A stretch of 64,000 bases of DNA, from assembly GCA_947493255.1 (NCBI GenBank), contig CANLQK010000001.1, forward strand, positions 248,001-312,000, in the 5' to 3' direction. The position numbers and the translations under genes were made by a program. Of the stretch, positions 47,275 to 57,426 are shown piece after piece. This stretch comes from an uncultured Paracoccaceae bacterium (GTDB taxonomy: Bacteria; Pseudomonadota; Alphaproteobacteria; Rhodobacterales; Rhodobacteraceae). Every line of letters starts with the position of its first letter. Positions within the stretch are counted from its first letter, which is position 1. The notes beneath the pieces are model-generated. The model did no database searches, was not told the origin of the DNA, and saw only the letters and a program-made list of their open reading frames with translations.

Positions 47275-48443
47275 TGGTAACGATTGCTGAAGAATTTGAA
47301 GGCCGTGTAAGGGGCCCAAGCCTGTTGATTTGGCTTATTGGCGCGACTGTGCTGCTTTTCATTCTTTGGGCAAAGTTCGCAGCGATTGACGAAATCGTGC
47401 GCGCCAACGGGTCTGTTGTATCTTCGTCGCGTCCGCAGATTATCCAGAACCTTGAAGGTGGGATTTTGGCGGAATTGATGGTGTCCGAAGGGTCGCAAGT
47501 TGAACCAGGCGATGTGTTGGCACGTTTGCGTGGGACACAATTTGAAACGGCCATGACTGATCTTCGCGAACAGGTCGTCGCCGCTGAAATTCGCCGTCTC
47601 CGACTAGAGGCTGAGATTGATGGTATGTTTGATTTTGACGTGCCTGAAGAGATTGAGAACTTTCTTCCGAATATGGTGTCATCTGAACGGGCTTTGCTGA
47701 ATGCGCGCCAATCTGATTACGTCAGCCGGACCGAAGGCGCACAAGCAATTGTCACAGAAACACAGCGTGAATTGCGGGTTATGGAAGACCTTCATTCGCG
47801 CGACATTGCTGCCTTGATCGAGGTAACCCGCGCGCGGAAAGCCAATTCCGACGCACAAAACAGCTACAACGAGATCGTTACGCAGTCCGAATTAGAACGG
47901 GCGTCCGAATATTCAGATATTTTGTCGACCCTCGCCACGTTACGTCAAGATTTACGCGTTGCCGAAGACCGATTGGACCGCACAATCATCACATCGCCAA
48001 TGCGTGGTATTGTGAATAATTTGGGGGTTACCACCATTGGCGGCGTTATCCGCCCGGGCGAGGAAATCTTCCAAATCATTCCAATGGATGATGAACTATT
48101 TGTAGAAGCCGAGGTGTCACCGTCTAACATTGCAAACGTGATCGCGGGGCAGGCTGCCACCATTAAACTTAGCGCCTATGACTATACAATTTTTGGCACG
48201 CTAAGCGGTGAAGTGCAGCTTATTTCTGCTGACACATTTGAAGATGAACGGGACCCGAATGCGCCGCCCCATTACCGCGTGACGTTGCGTGTCGACACGA
48301 CAGACCTGGACGAACGACAAAGCCAGATTGAAATTCGCCCTGGGATGCAGGCAGACGTTGAATTGCACACGGGGTCTAAAACCGTATTGCAATATTTAAC
48401 CAAGCCATTGTATCGATCCCAAGAGGCCCTGCGCGAACCATAG
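47274..48443 (+). CDS. HlyD family type I secretion periplasmic adaptor
   Basis: The 389-residue product has one N-terminal membrane helix (about 16-36), a lipoyl/barrel-sandwich half-motif VVSSSRPQIIQNLEGGILAEL, a helical hairpin of about 150 residues and a C-terminal segment TIITSPMRGIVNNLGVTTIGGVIRPGEEIFQIIP. It links the ABC transporter to the TolC-like protein. The ATG overlaps the preceding stop as TAATG. It closes the adhesin export operon. The 247-base gap that follows should carry the clpP promoter. Confidence 0.94.
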   Translation: MVTIAEEFEGRVRGPSLLIWLIGATVLLFILWAKFAAIDEIVRANGSVVSSSRPQIIQNLEGGILAELMVSEGSQVEPGDVLARLRGTQFETAMTDLREQVVAAEIRRLRLEAEIDGMFDFDVPEEIENFLPNMVSSERALLNARQSDYVSRTEGAQAIVTETQRELRVMEDLHSRDIAALIEVTRARKANSDAQNSYNEIVTQSELERASEYSDILSTLATLRQDLRVAEDRLDRTIITSPMRGIVNNLGVTTIGGVIRPGEEIFQIIPMDDELFVEAEVSPSNIANVIAGQAATIKLSAYDYTIFGTLSGEVQLISADTFEDERDPNAPPHYRVTLRVDTTDLDERQSQIEIRPGMQADVELHTGSKTVLQYLTKPLYRSQEALREP

Positions 48444-48690
48444 GCTTTTAGCCCGGCGCTGTTCTGTTGAAACGTGTTCCCGGCTGAATTCCCTTATATA
48501 TCGGCAACATTCGGAAGGCGGGGTTGAAACGACCCTATGCCGTGCTTTGATAATGATTCATTCCAAGATGTTCTCTCGTACAAGAAACCAAACAGGGTGC
48601 CTTGAAGCCCCCCGTTAGCCCAACTAAGGTTTGGGTAACACAAATGACGTAGACGACGCAGGACGCGTCCAAAATCCGAAGGCAGATGAT

Positions 48691-49317
48691 ATGCAAGATC
48701 CCGTAGAAACCTACATGAACCTCGTGCCCATGGTGGTTGAACAAACGTCTCGCGGTGAACGCGCGTATGATATTTTCTCTCGTTTGCTGAAAGAACGTAT
48801 CATTTTTGTTAACGGTCCTGTTCACGACGGGATGAGCCAGCTTATCGTGGCGCAGCTGCTGCATCTTGAGGCAGAGAACCCCAAAAAAGAAATCTCTATG
48901 TACATCAACAGCCCAGGCGGTGCCGTGCATTCCGGGATGAGCATTTACGACACGATGCAGTACATCCGTCCGAAGGTATCAACATTGGTGTGTGGTATGG
49001 CCGCCTCCATGGGCTCTGTGATCGCCATTGGTGGTGAAAAGGGCATGCGGTTTGCGTTGCCTAATTCCGAATTCATGGTGCACCAGCCGTCCGGTGGTGC
49101 CCAAGGTATGGCTTCCGACATCCTGATCCGTGCACGTAACATCGAACGTACCCGCGAACGGATGTACGACCTTTATGTCAAACATTCCGGTCAAAAGTTG
49201 AAAACAGTTCAAGATGCTTTAGATCGCGACACATGGATGACACCGGAAGAAGCGAAAGACTGGGGCCATATCGACGAAATCGTCGAAAGCCGCGGTAAAG
49301 CTGATGACGACGAATAA
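48691..49317 (+). CDS. clpP: ATP-dependent Clp protease proteolytic subunit
   Basis: ClpP forms the tetradecameric serine peptidase chamber that degrades substrates unfolded by ClpX or ClpA. The 208-residue product has catalytic Ser106 in GMAASMGS and His131 in MVHQPSGG, and the typical N-terminus [16 protein letters not shown]. The open frame extends 20 codons upstream, but the ATG at 48691 behind GAAGG fits the family. The upstream gap has TTGAAA at 48467 and CCCTTATATA at 48491, a loose heat-shock-like pair with a long spacer. clpX follows 115 bases downstream. Confidence 0.97.
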   Translation: MQDPVETYMNLVPMVVEQTSRGERAYDIFSRLLKERIIFVNGPVHDGMSQLIVAQLLHLEAENPKKEISMYINSPGGAVHSGMSIYDTMQYIRPKVSTLVCGMAASMGSVIAIGGEKGMRFALPNSEFMVHQPSGGAQGMASDILIRARNIERTRERMYDLYVKHSGQKLKTVQDALDRDTWMTPEEAKDWGHIDEIVESRGKADDDE

Positions 49318-49345
49318 CTTTCACGCGTTTTGACGTTGTGGACCA

Positions 49346-49383
49346 TTTCGGGCTGGCTTAGGATGACCTGAACCAGCCCGAAA
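49346..49383 (+). terminator. Hairpin between clpP and clpX
   Basis: TTTCGGGCTGG and CCAGCCCGAAA form a perfect 11-pair stem, with an inner AGG/CCT stem in the loop. There is no U-tract. It could act as an attenuator so that clpX has partly independent expression. Confidence 0.5.
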
Positions 49384-49432
49384 CACATTTATCGGCTCTG
49401 CGGTTGAGCAGGGTACTCAGGGGAAAGACGAC

Positions 49433-50701
49433 ATGGCGAACACGTCTGGCGGCGACAGCAAAAACACCCTCTACTGCAGTTTTTGCGGCAAGAGCCAACA
49501 TGAGGTCCGCAAATTGATTGCAGGCCCAACAGTATTCATTTGCGATGAATGTGTTGAACTTTGCATGGACATCATCCGCGAAGAAACCAAGTCGGCCGGC
49601 CTTAAGGCGTCCGAAGGGGTGCCGACGCCTTTAGAAATTTGCGGTGTTCTGGATGATTATGTCATCGGACAAGCCCATGCGAAGCGCGTGTTATCGGTTG
49701 CTGTACACAACCACTACAAACGTTTGAACCACGCAGACAAATCAGACATTGAACTGGCGAAGTCCAACATCATGCTGATCGGTCCGACTGGGTGTGGTAA
49801 AACGCTATTGGCGCAAACGCTGGCCCGCATTCTAGATGTTCCGTTCACGATGGCTGATGCGACCACGCTAACCGAAGCAGGTTACGTTGGTGAAGATGTT
49901 GAAAACATCATCCTGAAATTGCTTCAGGCGTCCGAATACAACGTCGAACGCGCGCAGCGCGGCATCGTTTATATCGATGAGGTCGACAAGATTACACGCA
50001 AGTCCGACAACCCATCCATCACCCGTGATGTTTCGGGTGAAGGCGTGCAGCAGGCCTTGTTGAAGATCATGGAAGGCACGGTTGCATCCGTTCCGCCACA
50101 GGGTGGTCGTAAACATCCTCAGCAGGAATTCTTGCAAGTGGACACAACGAACATCTTGTTCATTTGTGGTGGTGCGTTTGCTGGGCTGGACAAAATCATC
50201 GCACAGCGCGGCAAAGGTGCTGGTATGGGCTTTGGTGCAGAAGTGCGCGGCCCCGATGACCGCGGCGTTGGCGAAATCTTTACAGATCTTGAACCCGAAG
50301 ATCTGCTGAAATTTGGCCTTATCCCCGAATTTGTCGGACGTTTGCCCGTCATTGCGACGTTGGAAGACCTCGACGAAGATGCTTTGATTACAATCCTGAG
50401 CAAGCCTAAGAACGCCTTGGTAAAACAATACCAACGTCTGTTCGAGCTTGAAGATGCGAAGCTGACCTTTACGGACGACGCGTTGTCAGCGATCGCCAAA
50501 CGCGCAATCGAACGTAAAACAGGTGCACGTGGTCTTCGTTCGATCATGGAAGACATCTTACTCGATACGATGTTCGACCTGCCTGGGATGGACACGGTAA
50601 CAGAAGTTGTGGTGAACGAAGAGGCTGTCGGACCCGACGCCGCTCCTTTGATGATCCACGATGAAAGCAAGAAAGAAGCCGAACCCGCTTCTGCAGGATA
50701 A
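49433..50701 (+). CDS. clpX: ATP-dependent Clp protease ATP-binding subunit ClpX
   Basis: ClpX is the AAA+ unfoldase that recognises tagged substrates and feeds ClpP. The 422-residue product has the N-terminal zinc-binding domain (CSFCGK and CDECVELC), Walker A GPTGCGKT, Walker [11 protein letters not shown], and the pore and sensor motifs of the family. AGGGGAAAGACGAC precedes the ATG. A RidA-family gene follows two bases after the stop. Confidence 0.98.
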   Translation: MANTSGGDSKNTLYCSFCGKSQHEVRKLIAGPTVFICDECVELCMDIIREETKSAGLKASEGVPTPLEICGVLDDYVIGQAHAKRVLSVAVHNHYKRLNHADKSDIELAKSNIMLIGPTGCGKTLLAQTLARILDVPFTMADATTLTEAGYVGEDVENIILKLLQASEYNVERAQRGIVYIDEVDKITRKSDNPSITRDVSGEGVQQALLKIMEGTVASVPPQGGRKHPQQEFLQVDTTNILFICGGAFAGLDKIIAQRGKGAGMGFGAEVRGPDDRGVGEIFTDLEPEDLLKFGLIPEFVGRLPVIATLEDLDEDALITILSKPKNALVKQYQRLFELEDAKLTFTDDALSAIAKRAIERKTGARGLRSIMEDILLDTMFDLPGMDTVTEVVVNEEAVGPDAAPLMIHDESKKEAEPASAG

Positions 50702-50703
50702 TC

Positions 50704-51063
50704 GTGAACATCAAGCGCATCCATTCAGGTGGCGAATTTGAAGCCAAGATTGGCTATTGCCGAGCGGTTGTAGCCGGTGGTTTCGTGCATGTTGCAGGGA
50801 CAGTCGGGCAGGGCGATAGCGTGACAGAACAATGTGCCCATGCGCTTGAAATCATTGAAAATGCATTGAAAGACGCAGGCAGTAGCCTCGGTAATGTTGT
50901 ACGCGTAAATTACTATCTGCCGGATCGCCACGAGTTTGAACCATGTTGGCCCTTGTTGGTTGATGCATTCGGTGAAAACCCATCGGCCGCGACGATGGTA
51001 GAATGTGGTTTGATTGATCCGAAATACCGGATCGAAATCGAAGTGACTGCCTTGGCGGGTTAA
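50704..51063 (+). CDS. RidA/YjgF/Rid family protein
   Basis: The 119-residue product has the Rid-family fold signature: VHVAGTVG near residue 30, a QCAHALEIIENALKDAGSSLGNVVRV helix and strand, and C-terminal YRIEIEVTALAG. Rid proteins hydrolyse reactive enamine/imine intermediates, but many paralogues lack the activity; here the arginine used by RidA to bind the substrate carboxylate is not obvious in the usual position. The start is GTG at 50704, two bases after the clpX stop, with no alternative ATG near the N-terminus. Confidence 0.85.
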   Translation: MNIKRIHSGGEFEAKIGYCRAVVAGGFVHVAGTVGQGDSVTEQCAHALEIIENALKDAGSSLGNVVRVNYYLPDRHEFEPCWPLLVDAFGENPSAATMVECGLIDPKYRIEIEVTALAG

Positions 51064-51141
51064 CGCCTGAGAATTGAATGTCCCTCTGGACCTCTGGCGC
51101 GCAATCGGGCATGACAGGGCCAACGAGAAGGAGCCTTTTGC

Positions 51142-51525
51142 ATGTCTGTTGGTAATTTTATCAAACGTATATTCGTATGGTGGGACCACCAGACCCTTGG
51201 CACACAGCTGTGGACATGGCGTAAGGGCACTAAAGTCGGCGAAGATGAAGCCGGCAATGTTTATTACACTAATGCCGATGAAAGCCGCCGTTGGGTTATT
51301 TTCAATGGTGAAGTTGAAGGCAGCCGGGTTAGCCCTGAATGGCACGGTTGGCTGCACCACACTTGGGACGAAGTGCCAAGCGCTGAAACTGTTCCGCATA
51401 AACCATGGGAAAAGGCGCACCAGCCAAACCTAACCGGTTCGTCCGAGGCTTATGCGCCAAAGGGATCTATCCGTGGACCTGCCGTTGCAGCGCGCGCGGA
51501 TTACGAGGCGTGGAGCCCAGAGTAA
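51142..51525 (+). CDS. NADH:ubiquinone oxidoreductase accessory subunit NDUFA12 homologue
   Basis: The 127-residue product matches the NDUFA12 (B17.2) family, an accessory subunit of complex I shared by alphaproteobacteria and mitochondria. Signature segments are IFVWWDHQTLGTQLWTWRKG, a GNVYYTNADESRRWVIFNG and the PEWHGWLHHTWDEVP motif. The main nuo operon is not in the window. The ATG at 51142 follows GGAGCC. Its position before an MlaD-like gene, DUF2155, aat and accCB is a common alphaproteobacterial arrangement. Confidence 0.95.
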   Translation: MSVGNFIKRIFVWWDHQTLGTQLWTWRKGTKVGEDEAGNVYYTNADESRRWVIFNGEVEGSRVSPEWHGWLHHTWDEVPSAETVPHKPWEKAHQPNLTGSSEAYAPKGSIRGPAVAARADYEAWSPE

Positions 51526-51561
51526 ACCAAAGTTAAGCCAAGGATAGACCAAGGGTATATC

Positions 51562-52005
51562 ATGCGTGAAAACACCACAGAGGTCGTCGTCGGGGCCGTC
51601 GTTTTAGCGGCGGCTTTGAGCTTTTTATGGGTTTTGGTTGGCGTGACAGGCCTTGGTGGAAAAGCGGCTGATTTGGAATTGCAGGCTAATTTCCGGTCTG
51701 CGGAAGGGGTTAGCGTTGGCACTGATATCCGATTAGCAGGGGTGTCTATCGGGACAGTCAGCGGGCTTGACCTGAACCTCGAAACTTACCGTGCGGAAGC
51801 AACGTTCGCGATTGATGAAGGGGTAGCCATTCCCGATGATAGCGCGGCTGTCGTGGCATCTGAAGGATTGTTGGGTGGAACATTTGTTGAAATCGTTCCG
51901 GGTGGGTCGTTTGACATGTTCACCGATGGTGCCTTGATCGAAGACACACAAGGTGCGGTCAGCCTCATCCAACTGCTGTTGAAATTTGTTGGTGGAGACG
52001 AGTGA
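51562..52005 (+). CDS. mlaD: MlaD-like lipid-transport substrate-binding protein (MCE domain)
   Basis: MlaD is the periplasmic, membrane-anchored component of the Mla system that moves phospholipids and maintains outer-membrane asymmetry. The 147-residue product has one N-terminal helix (about 8-31) and an MCE domain with the diagnostic FRSAEGVSVGTDIRLAGVSIG and EGLLGGTFVEIVPGG. The length is normal. Other mla genes are not in the window. The following DUF2155 gene overlaps its stop. Confidence 0.92.
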   Translation: MRENTTEVVVGAVVLAAALSFLWVLVGVTGLGGKAADLELQANFRSAEGVSVGTDIRLAGVSIGTVSGLDLNLETYRAEATFAIDEGVAIPDDSAAVVASEGLLGGTFVEIVPGGSFDMFTDGALIEDTQGAVSLIQLLLKFVGGDE

Positions 52006-52358
52006 TGAAACGTATTTTGACAGCCCTATTGATTTTCGCAGCGGTGCCTTCGGTTGCCCAACAGGCTACGACTGCCCCGGGCGGTACACTGCGCATCTTG
52101 GACAAGATCACAGGTCGAACACAGGACCTAGAATTTAGCAATGGACAGACACGGTCTATTGGTTTGCTGGCAGTGACAATGTCCGAGTGTCGATACCCAA
52201 GCGGGAACCGGTCAGGGGACGCATATACATTGCTTACAGTTGTTTATAACAACGCTGCGGACCCTGTTTTTCGTGGCTGGATGGTGGCCTCGGCGCCAGC
52301 TTTAAACGCGCTGGATCACCCGCGTTACGATGTCTGGGCGTTGCGCTGTAGCAGTTGA
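52005..52358 (+). CDS. DUF2155 secreted protein
   Basis: The 117-residue product has a signal peptide (cleavage after SVA) and the DUF2155 motifs LRILDKITGRTQDLEF, a MSECRYPSG segment and a C-terminal FRGWMVASAPALNALDHPRYDVWALRC. The family is confined to alphaproteobacteria; its two cysteines may pair. Function is unknown. The ATG overlaps the mlaD stop as TGATG, so the two genes are coupled. Its 3' end overlaps the convergent aat gene by 34 bases. Confidence 0.9.
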   Translation: MKRILTALLIFAAVPSVAQQATTAPGGTLRILDKITGRTQDLEFSNGQTRSIGLLAVTMSECRYPSGNRSGDAYTLLTVVYNNAADPVFRGWMVASAPALNALDHPRYDVWALRCSS

Positions 52359-52966
52359 CCGGGTGTTGGAACGCTGCTCTGACGGTTAAATTCAGCCGGT
52401 AAGACAAGGGCGTGTTCCAATTGGTTGCGGTAGGTCGCCCGTGGGATTTCCTCTGCACCCAAGGTTTTCAAATGCGGTGTGATGAACTGTGTGTCAAAAA
52501 GAATAAACCCCCCGCTAGAGAGACGATCTACAAGGTAGGCGAGGGCAACTTTGGACGCGTCACGGCTTCGGCTAAACATGCTTTCCCCAAAAAATGCCCC
52601 ACCCAGCGCGATCCCGAACACGCCACCGACGAGTTGGTCATCCTGCCAAATTTCAACCGAATGGGCACGATGGCAACCATGCAATTTACCGTAAAGATCA
52701 AACAGCATGTCGTTGATCCACGTTTCCTCGCGGTCAGCGCACCCCTGAACGACGCCTGCAAATTCGACATCGAACGTGACGCGGAACTTGCCTGAACGAA
52801 TGGTCTTCGCCAATGAACGAGAAATGTGAAATCTATCGATGGGCAGCACACCACGTTCGCGAGGGTCTACCCAAAACAGTTCTGGATCGTCGCGATGTTC
52901 TGCCATCGGAAAAATGCCGCCCGCATAAGCGGACAGCAATACTTCAGGTGTCAGGACGATTGTCAT
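52325..52966 (-). CDS. aat: Leucyl/phenylalanyl-tRNA--protein transferase
   Basis: Aat attaches Leu or Phe to N-terminal Lys/Arg of proteins, marking them for ClpAP degradation by the N-end rule. The 213-residue product has the family pattern with LLSAYAGGIFPMA near the start, WVDPRERGVLP, the GCHRAHSVEIW catalytic region and GGVFGIALGGAFFGESMFSR. Its last 34 bases overlap the DUF2155 gene on the opposite strand. It starts three bases after the accC stop and is probably co-transcribed with accBC. Confidence 0.97.
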   Translation of the reverse strand: MTIVLTPEVLLSAYAGGIFPMAEHRDDPELFWVDPRERGVLPIDRFHISRSLAKTIRSGKFRVTFDVEFAGVVQGCADREETWINDMLFDLYGKLHGCHRAHSVEIWQDDQLVGGVFGIALGGAFFGESMFSRSRDASKVALAYLVDRLSSGGFILFDTQFITPHLKTLGAEEIPRATYRNQLEHALVLPAEFNRQSSVPTPGQLLQRNAQTS

Positions 52967-52969
52967 AGA

Positions 52970-54313
52970 TCAAAGGTTGTCTTCTAACCATTTTTCCAGC
53001 CAGTGGATGTTGTAGTCCCCTGTTAACACGTCTTTTTCCTGCAAAAGCGCATGGAACAATGGAACAGTTGTATCAACACCATCCACGATCAATTCTCCCA
53101 ACGCGCGGGCCAAACGGGCCAGTGCCTCTGGGCGGTCGCGGCCATGGACGATCAGCTTGCCGATCAGGCTGTCGTAGTAAGGCGGTATCGAATATCCGTC
53201 ATACAGGGCAGAATCCATACGGACACCCAGCCCACCCGGGGCGTGGAACTGCGTGATCTTACCCGGACAAGGGGTGAAGTTCGGAAGTTTTTCTGCGTTG
53301 ATGCGGACTTCGATCGCGTGGCCATTGATTTCAAGATCTTCCTGCCCAAACGACATCGGCAGACCCGCGGCGACACGAATTTGTTCACGAACGAGGTCTT
53401 GGCCGAAGATGGCTTCAGTTACAGGGTGTTCCACCTGCAAACGGGTATTCATTTCAATGAAATAGAATTCGCCATTCTCATACAGGAATTCAATCGTACC
53501 GGCGCCAATGTAGTTGATGCGCGCGCAAGCATCGGCACAGACTTTACCGATCGCAGCACGTTCTTCAGCTGAAATAGCAGGGCCGGGGGCTTCTTCGAAA
53601 ACCTTTTGGTGACGTCGCTGCAAGGAACAGTCGCGTTCACCCAAATGCACGGCCTTACCTTTGCCGTCGCCAAATACTTGAATTTCGATGTGGCGAGGCG
53701 TTGTCAGGTATTTCTCGATGTAAACGTCGGGATTGCCGAAATTCGCTTTACCTTCCGCACGCGCGGTCTGAAACGCAGATTTCATTTCAGCAGCTGAATT
53801 GGCAACCTTCATGCCTTTACCACCACCACCAGCAGTGGCCTTGATGATAACGGGATAACCGAATTCTTCGCCGATTTTCAGCGCATCTTCGACAGTATCC
53901 ACACCACCATTAGATCCGGGAACGCATGGAACGCCCAACTCTTTCATGGTGTCTTTGGCCGTGATCTTATCGCCCATGACGCGGATGTGTTCGGCTGTTG
54001 GGCCAATAAAGGTCAGGCCGTGGTCTTCGACGATCTGCACAAATTGTGCGTTCTCAGACAGGAACCCGTAGCCCGGATGGATCGCTTGGGCGCCTGTGAT
54101 TTCACATGCCGAGATGATGGCTGGAAAGCTAAGGTAGCTTTGTGGTGACGACGGTGGCCCGATGCAGACGCTTTCATCTGCCATACGGACGTGCATCGCG
54201 TCAGCGTCTGCGGTGGAGTGCACGGCAACGCTGCCAATGCCCATTTCGCGACACGCGCGGATCACGCGAAGCGCGATTTCCCCGCGGTTGGCGATGAGGA
54301 TTTTATCAAACAT
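52970..54313 (-). CDS. accC: Acetyl-CoA carboxylase, biotin carboxylase subunit
   Basis: AccC carboxylates the biotin on AccB using bicarbonate and ATP, the first half-reaction of malonyl-CoA formation. The 447-residue product has the glycine-rich ATP loop [11 protein letters not shown], the catalytic [14 protein letters not shown] region and the N-terminal [19 protein letters not shown]. The start ATG is at 54313, 21 bases downstream of accB. The length is normal. Confidence 0.98.
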   Translation of the reverse strand: MFDKILIANRGEIALRVIRACREMGIGSVAVHSTADADAMHVRMADESVCIGPPSSPQSYLSFPAIISACEITGAQAIHPGYGFLSENAQFVQIVEDHGLTFIGPTAEHIRVMGDKITAKDTMKELGVPCVPGSNGGVDTVEDALKIGEEFGYPVIIKATAGGGGKGMKVANSAAEMKSAFQTARAEGKANFGNPDVYIEKYLTTPRHIEIQVFGDGKGKAVHLGERDCSLQRRHQKVFEEAPGPAISAEERAAIGKVCADACARINYIGAGTIEFLYENGEFYFIEMNTRLQVEHPVTEAIFGQDLVREQIRVAAGLPMSFGQEDLEINGHAIEVRINAEKLPNFTPCPGKITQFHAPGGLGVRMDSALYDGYSIPPYYDSLIGKLIVHGRDRPEALARLARALGELIVDGVDTTVPLFHALLQEKDVLTGDYNIHWLEKWLEDNL

Positions 54314-54334
54314 ATCTATGCTTTACCTCTGGTC

Positions 54335-54835
54335 TTACTCGACGACCATAAGAGGTGCGCCAAATTCGATAGGAGCACCGTCTTCGACCAAGATCCGTTT
54401 CACAGTACCGGATTTAGGCGCTGGAATGTGGTTCATGGTTTTCATGGCCTCTACGATCAGCAATGTCTGACCTTCGCTGACCTGATCGCCGACTTTAACA
54501 AAAGCAGGGGCGTCGGGTTCTGGCGACATGTAAACGGTGCCAACCATTGGCGAGGTGACTGCGCCTGGAAGGCTGGCAGGGTCTGCGTCGGCTGCCGGGG
54601 CGGGTGCCGCTGCGGCTACTGCAGCTGGCGCTGCGGCAGGTGCGGCTGCGGCGGGCGCTGCTGCAACTTGTGTGACGACCTGTTGCTGTGTCTGACGGCT
54701 GACACGTACGTTCAGGCTGTCGTTTTCTGCGTAGTCGCGTTTGACCTGCAATTCGGTCAAGTCGTTTTCCCGCAACAATTCGGCCAACGCCTGAATGAAG
54801 CTAACATCGGATTCGTGAGGAGTCTTTTTGGTCAT
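54335..54835 (-). CDS. accB: Acetyl-CoA carboxylase biotin carboxyl carrier protein
   Basis: AccB carries biotin between the carboxylase and transferase subunits. The 166-residue product has an N-terminal helix pair, a long Ala/Pro linker (about 58-85) and a biotinyl domain with the EAMKTMN motif; the biotinylated lysine is about Lys132. accC follows 21 bases later, so the two form an operon. The 151-base upstream gap probably carries the operon promoter. Confidence 0.97.
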   Translation of the reverse strand: MTKKTPHESDVSFIQALAELLRENDLTELQVKRDYAENDSLNVRVSRQTQQQVVTQVAAAPAAAAPAAAPAAVAAAAPAPAADADPASLPGAVTSPMVGTVYMSPEPDAPAFVKVGDQVSEGQTLLIVEAMKTMNHIPAPKSGTVKRILVEDGAPIEFGAPLMVVE

Positions 54836-54986
54836 TGTTCCCTCGGCCAGTTGCCTGTCTTTGAATGAACTACATTGCCCGTCCCAAACGGGGCTTTCGT
54901 TGTCCTACACTAAGGGTGCGATGGTTGAAAGCGTGAGGGAAGGGGAAAAATGACCCAACGTTATTTGTTTTGGCGTTGAACCGGAC

Positions 54987-55295
54987 TTATTTTTCGGTCG
55001 GGTCCTGTTTTTCTGGCAACATCGTGATCCCATAGGGCTTCAACGTACGTTCAGCAGCGGACACACCAGAGGCGTCCAGTTTGGGTGCGGCATCCGTTGG
55101 TTTGAGAGATGCTGCACTGACAAGACCGGATTGGGACGTGCTGGCGGGAATGGGTAACGGGATGTCCGGTGTCGGATCTGATTTGGCCTTGGCAACATCC
55201 GCGACAGGTCTTTGGTCGGGTTCTATCTGGGGAGCAGGGGGTTGCGCGGGCTGAAGCCCAACCGCAGCTGCGGCGTTGTTACTGTTCATATCCAT
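54987..55295 (-). CDS. Small Pro/Ala-rich hypothetical protein
   Basis: The 102-residue product starts MDMNSNN and is rich in Pro, Ala and Asp without hydrophobic segments, ending with a segment AERTLKPYGITMLPEKQDP. I recognise no family. The open frame extends upstream to 55409, but the ATG at 55295 preceded by AGGAG is the credible start; the earlier part runs through the acs terminator hairpin. It lies between acs and accB. It could be a disordered cytoplasmic protein; evidence for expression is only the ribosome site and codon composition. Confidence 0.6.
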   Translation of the reverse strand: MDMNSNNAAAAVGLQPAQPPAPQIEPDQRPVADVAKAKSDPTPDIPLPIPASTSQSGLVSAASLKPTDAAPKLDASGVSAAERTLKPYGITMLPEKQDPTEK

Positions 55296-55381
55296 TTCAG
55301 GCTCCTGTTTTAGAACAAAGAGCCCCCACCTAGATTTATTGGAGAGTACAGCGGTTAAGAAATTGTTGATATAAAGTAGTA

Positions 55382-55409
55382 ATGCCGCGCAAGCGGAGCT
55401 GCGCGGCAT
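55382..55409 (-). terminator. Hairpin terminator of acs
   Basis: ATGCCGCGCA and TGCGCGGCAT form a perfect 10-pair stem around an eight-base loop, 24 bases after the acs stop on the minus strand. It is followed there by a T-rich stretch (TACTACTTTATAT). Confidence 0.65.
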
Positions 55410-55433
55410 AAAATTTGGCCAAAATTATTTGGG

Positions 55434-57380
55434 TCAATCAGACCGGTTCATTCGATTTTCGATCAATTCATCCACGACGGACGGGTCCGCAAGGGTTGAT
55501 GTATCGCCCAACGCGCCAAAATCATCTTCGGCGATTTTACGAAGAATACGCCGCATAATTTTGCCGGACCGTGTTTTTGGCAGGCCCGGAGCCCATTGCA
55601 ACAGGTCCGGTTTGGCGATGGGGCCGATTTCTGAACGAACCCATGTTTCTAGTTCTTTGCGCAGTTCGTCGGATGGTTCTTCGCCGTTCATCAATGTGAC
55701 GTAGGCATAAATGCCTTGGCCTTTGATGTCATGGGGGTAGCCAACAACAGCCGCTTCGGCGACTTTGACGTGTGCAACAAGGGCGGATTCGACCTCGGCG
55801 GTGCCCATGCGGTGGCCAGATACGTTGATAACATCGTCCACGCGGCCTGTTACCCAATAGTCGCCGTCTGCGTCGCGTTTGCAGCCATCGCCAGAGAAAT
55901 AGTAACCTGCGTAGTCACCGAAATAGGTCTTTTCGAACCGCTCATGGTCGCCCCAAACAGTACGCATTTGGCCAGGCCAGCTGTCCTTCATACACAAGAC
56001 GCCTTCGACGTCATTGCCGTGGATTTCTTCGCCCGATTGCGGGTCCAGAACAACAGGCTGCACGCCAAAGAATGGAGTCTGTGCAGCACCGGGTTTCAGG
56101 GTCGTCGCACCAGGAAGGGGGGTCAACATGTGACCACCTGTTTCGGTTTGCCAGAAGGTGTCGACGATGGGGCAATTCCCTTTGCCAACAACGTTATGAT
56201 ACCAATTCCATGCCTCTGGGTTAATCGGCTCTCCGACGGACCCAAGAAGACGTAAGTCGCTGAGGTCATGACCTTTTACGAAGTCATCGCCTGCACCCAT
56301 TAGCGCGCGGATGGCGGTGGGAGCGGTGTAGAATTGGTTGACTTTGTGCTTGGCGCAAACTTCCCAGAAACGACCGGCATCGGGGTAGGTTGGCACGCCT
56401 TCGAACATGATCGTCGTGCCGCCGTTGGCCAGCGGGCCGTAGACAATATAGCTGTGGCCTGTGACCCAGCCGACGTCAGCGGTACACCAGAAGATGTCAC
56501 CGTCATGGTAGTCGAACGTGTACTGGTGGGTCATGGCCGCATAGACCAAATAGCCGCCCGTTGTGTGTACGACGCCTTTGGGTTGGCCTGTGGAGCCTGA
56601 AGTGTAGAGGATGAACAACGGATCTTCTGCGTTCATTTCTTCGGGCTTTTGGTAATCGTCTGCTTCTAGGAACAGTTCGTTGTAGTCATGGTCCCGATCT
56701 GTCCATGTGGTTTGTTCGCCTGTGCGTTTTACCACAAGACATTTAACAGAATCCTTACAGTGCAGCAGGGCTGCATCGGCGTTTGATTTCAGCGGCGTAG
56801 AACGGCCACCACGAGGCGCGTGATCGGCGGTGATGACGAGTTTGGCGTCACACCCATTTACGCGCGCGCCCAAGGCATCCGGAGAGAAGCCAGCGAACAC
56901 GATCGAGTGGATCGCACCGATCCGCGTACAGGCCAACATGGCATAGGCGGCTTCTGGGATCATTGGCAAATACAGGACGACGCGGTCCCCTTTCTCAACG
57001 CCTAAGCCTTGGAGAATATTGGCCATTTTACAAACGTTTGTCTGCAATTCGCGGTATGTGATGTGTTTGGATTCGTCTTTGGGATCATCGGGTTCCCAGA
57101 TGATTGCAGTTTGATCGCCGCGTGTTTCGACGTGGCGGTCAACGCAGTTTGCAGAGACGTTTAACGTGCCGTCTTCGAACCATTTGATGTCAACATTCCC
57201 AGGTTCATAAGAGGTGTTTTTCACCTTTGTGAACGGTTTGATCCAGTCGATCCTTTTACCGTGTTCTGCCCAGAAACCTTCGGGGTCTTGTACGCTGTGG
57301 GCGTACATTTTTGCGTAGGTTTCCGCGTCGGCGTGGGCGTTCTTGGCGAAGTCTGCGGAGGGGGGATATGAGTTGGACAT
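55434..57380 (-). CDS. acs: Acetyl-CoA synthetase (AMP-forming)
   Basis: Acs activates acetate to acetyl-CoA through an acetyl-adenylate. The 648-residue product has the AMP-binding P-loop [12 protein letters not shown], the [18 protein letters not shown] segment and the C-terminal [13 protein letters not shown] and [14 protein letters not shown], in which about Lys607 is the lysine inactivated by acetylation in the family. The ATG at 57380 is clear. A Liv-type importer operon lies upstream on the same strand, ending in its own hairpin, so acs has a separate promoter in 57381-57473. Confidence 0.97.
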   Translation of the reverse strand: MSNSYPPSADFAKNAHADAETYAKMYAHSVQDPEGFWAEHGKRIDWIKPFTKVKNTSYEPGNVDIKWFEDGTLNVSANCVDRHVETRGDQTAIIWEPDDPKDESKHITYRELQTNVCKMANILQGLGVEKGDRVVLYLPMIPEAAYAMLACTRIGAIHSIVFAGFSPDALGARVNGCDAKLVITADHAPRGGRSTPLKSNADAALLHCKDSVKCLVVKRTGEQTTWTDRDHDYNELFLEADDYQKPEEMNAEDPLFILYTSGSTGQPKGVVHTTGGYLVYAAMTHQYTFDYHDGDIFWCTADVGWVTGHSYIVYGPLANGGTTIMFEGVPTYPDAGRFWEVCAKHKVNQFYTAPTAIRALMGAGDDFVKGHDLSDLRLLGSVGEPINPEAWNWYHNVVGKGNCPIVDTFWQTETGGHMLTPLPGATTLKPGAAQTPFFGVQPVVLDPQSGEEIHGNDVEGVLCMKDSWPGQMRTVWGDHERFEKTYFGDYAGYYFSGDGCKRDADGDYWVTGRVDDVINVSGHRMGTAEVESALVAHVKVAEAAVVGYPHDIKGQGIYAYVTLMNGEEPSDELRKELETWVRSEIGPIAKPDLLQWAPGLPKTRSGKIMRRILRKIAEDDFGALGDTSTLADPSVVDELIENRMNRSD

Positions 57381-57426
57381 TAGGTGTCTCGCTTCTGAAA
57401 TTGGAGCGTATGGGTTTGGTATGGGT

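Noticed and set aside
48467-48500. Heat-shock promoter upstream of clpP
   Set aside because: TTGAAA and CCCTTATATA are present, but the spacer is too long for a confident sigma-32 call, so it is only mentioned with clpP.
54191-54868. A 225-codon plus-strand open frame opposite accB and the start of accC
   Set aside because: It is antisense to two clear genes and its Cys/Gly-rich part mirrors the Ala/Pro linker of AccB.
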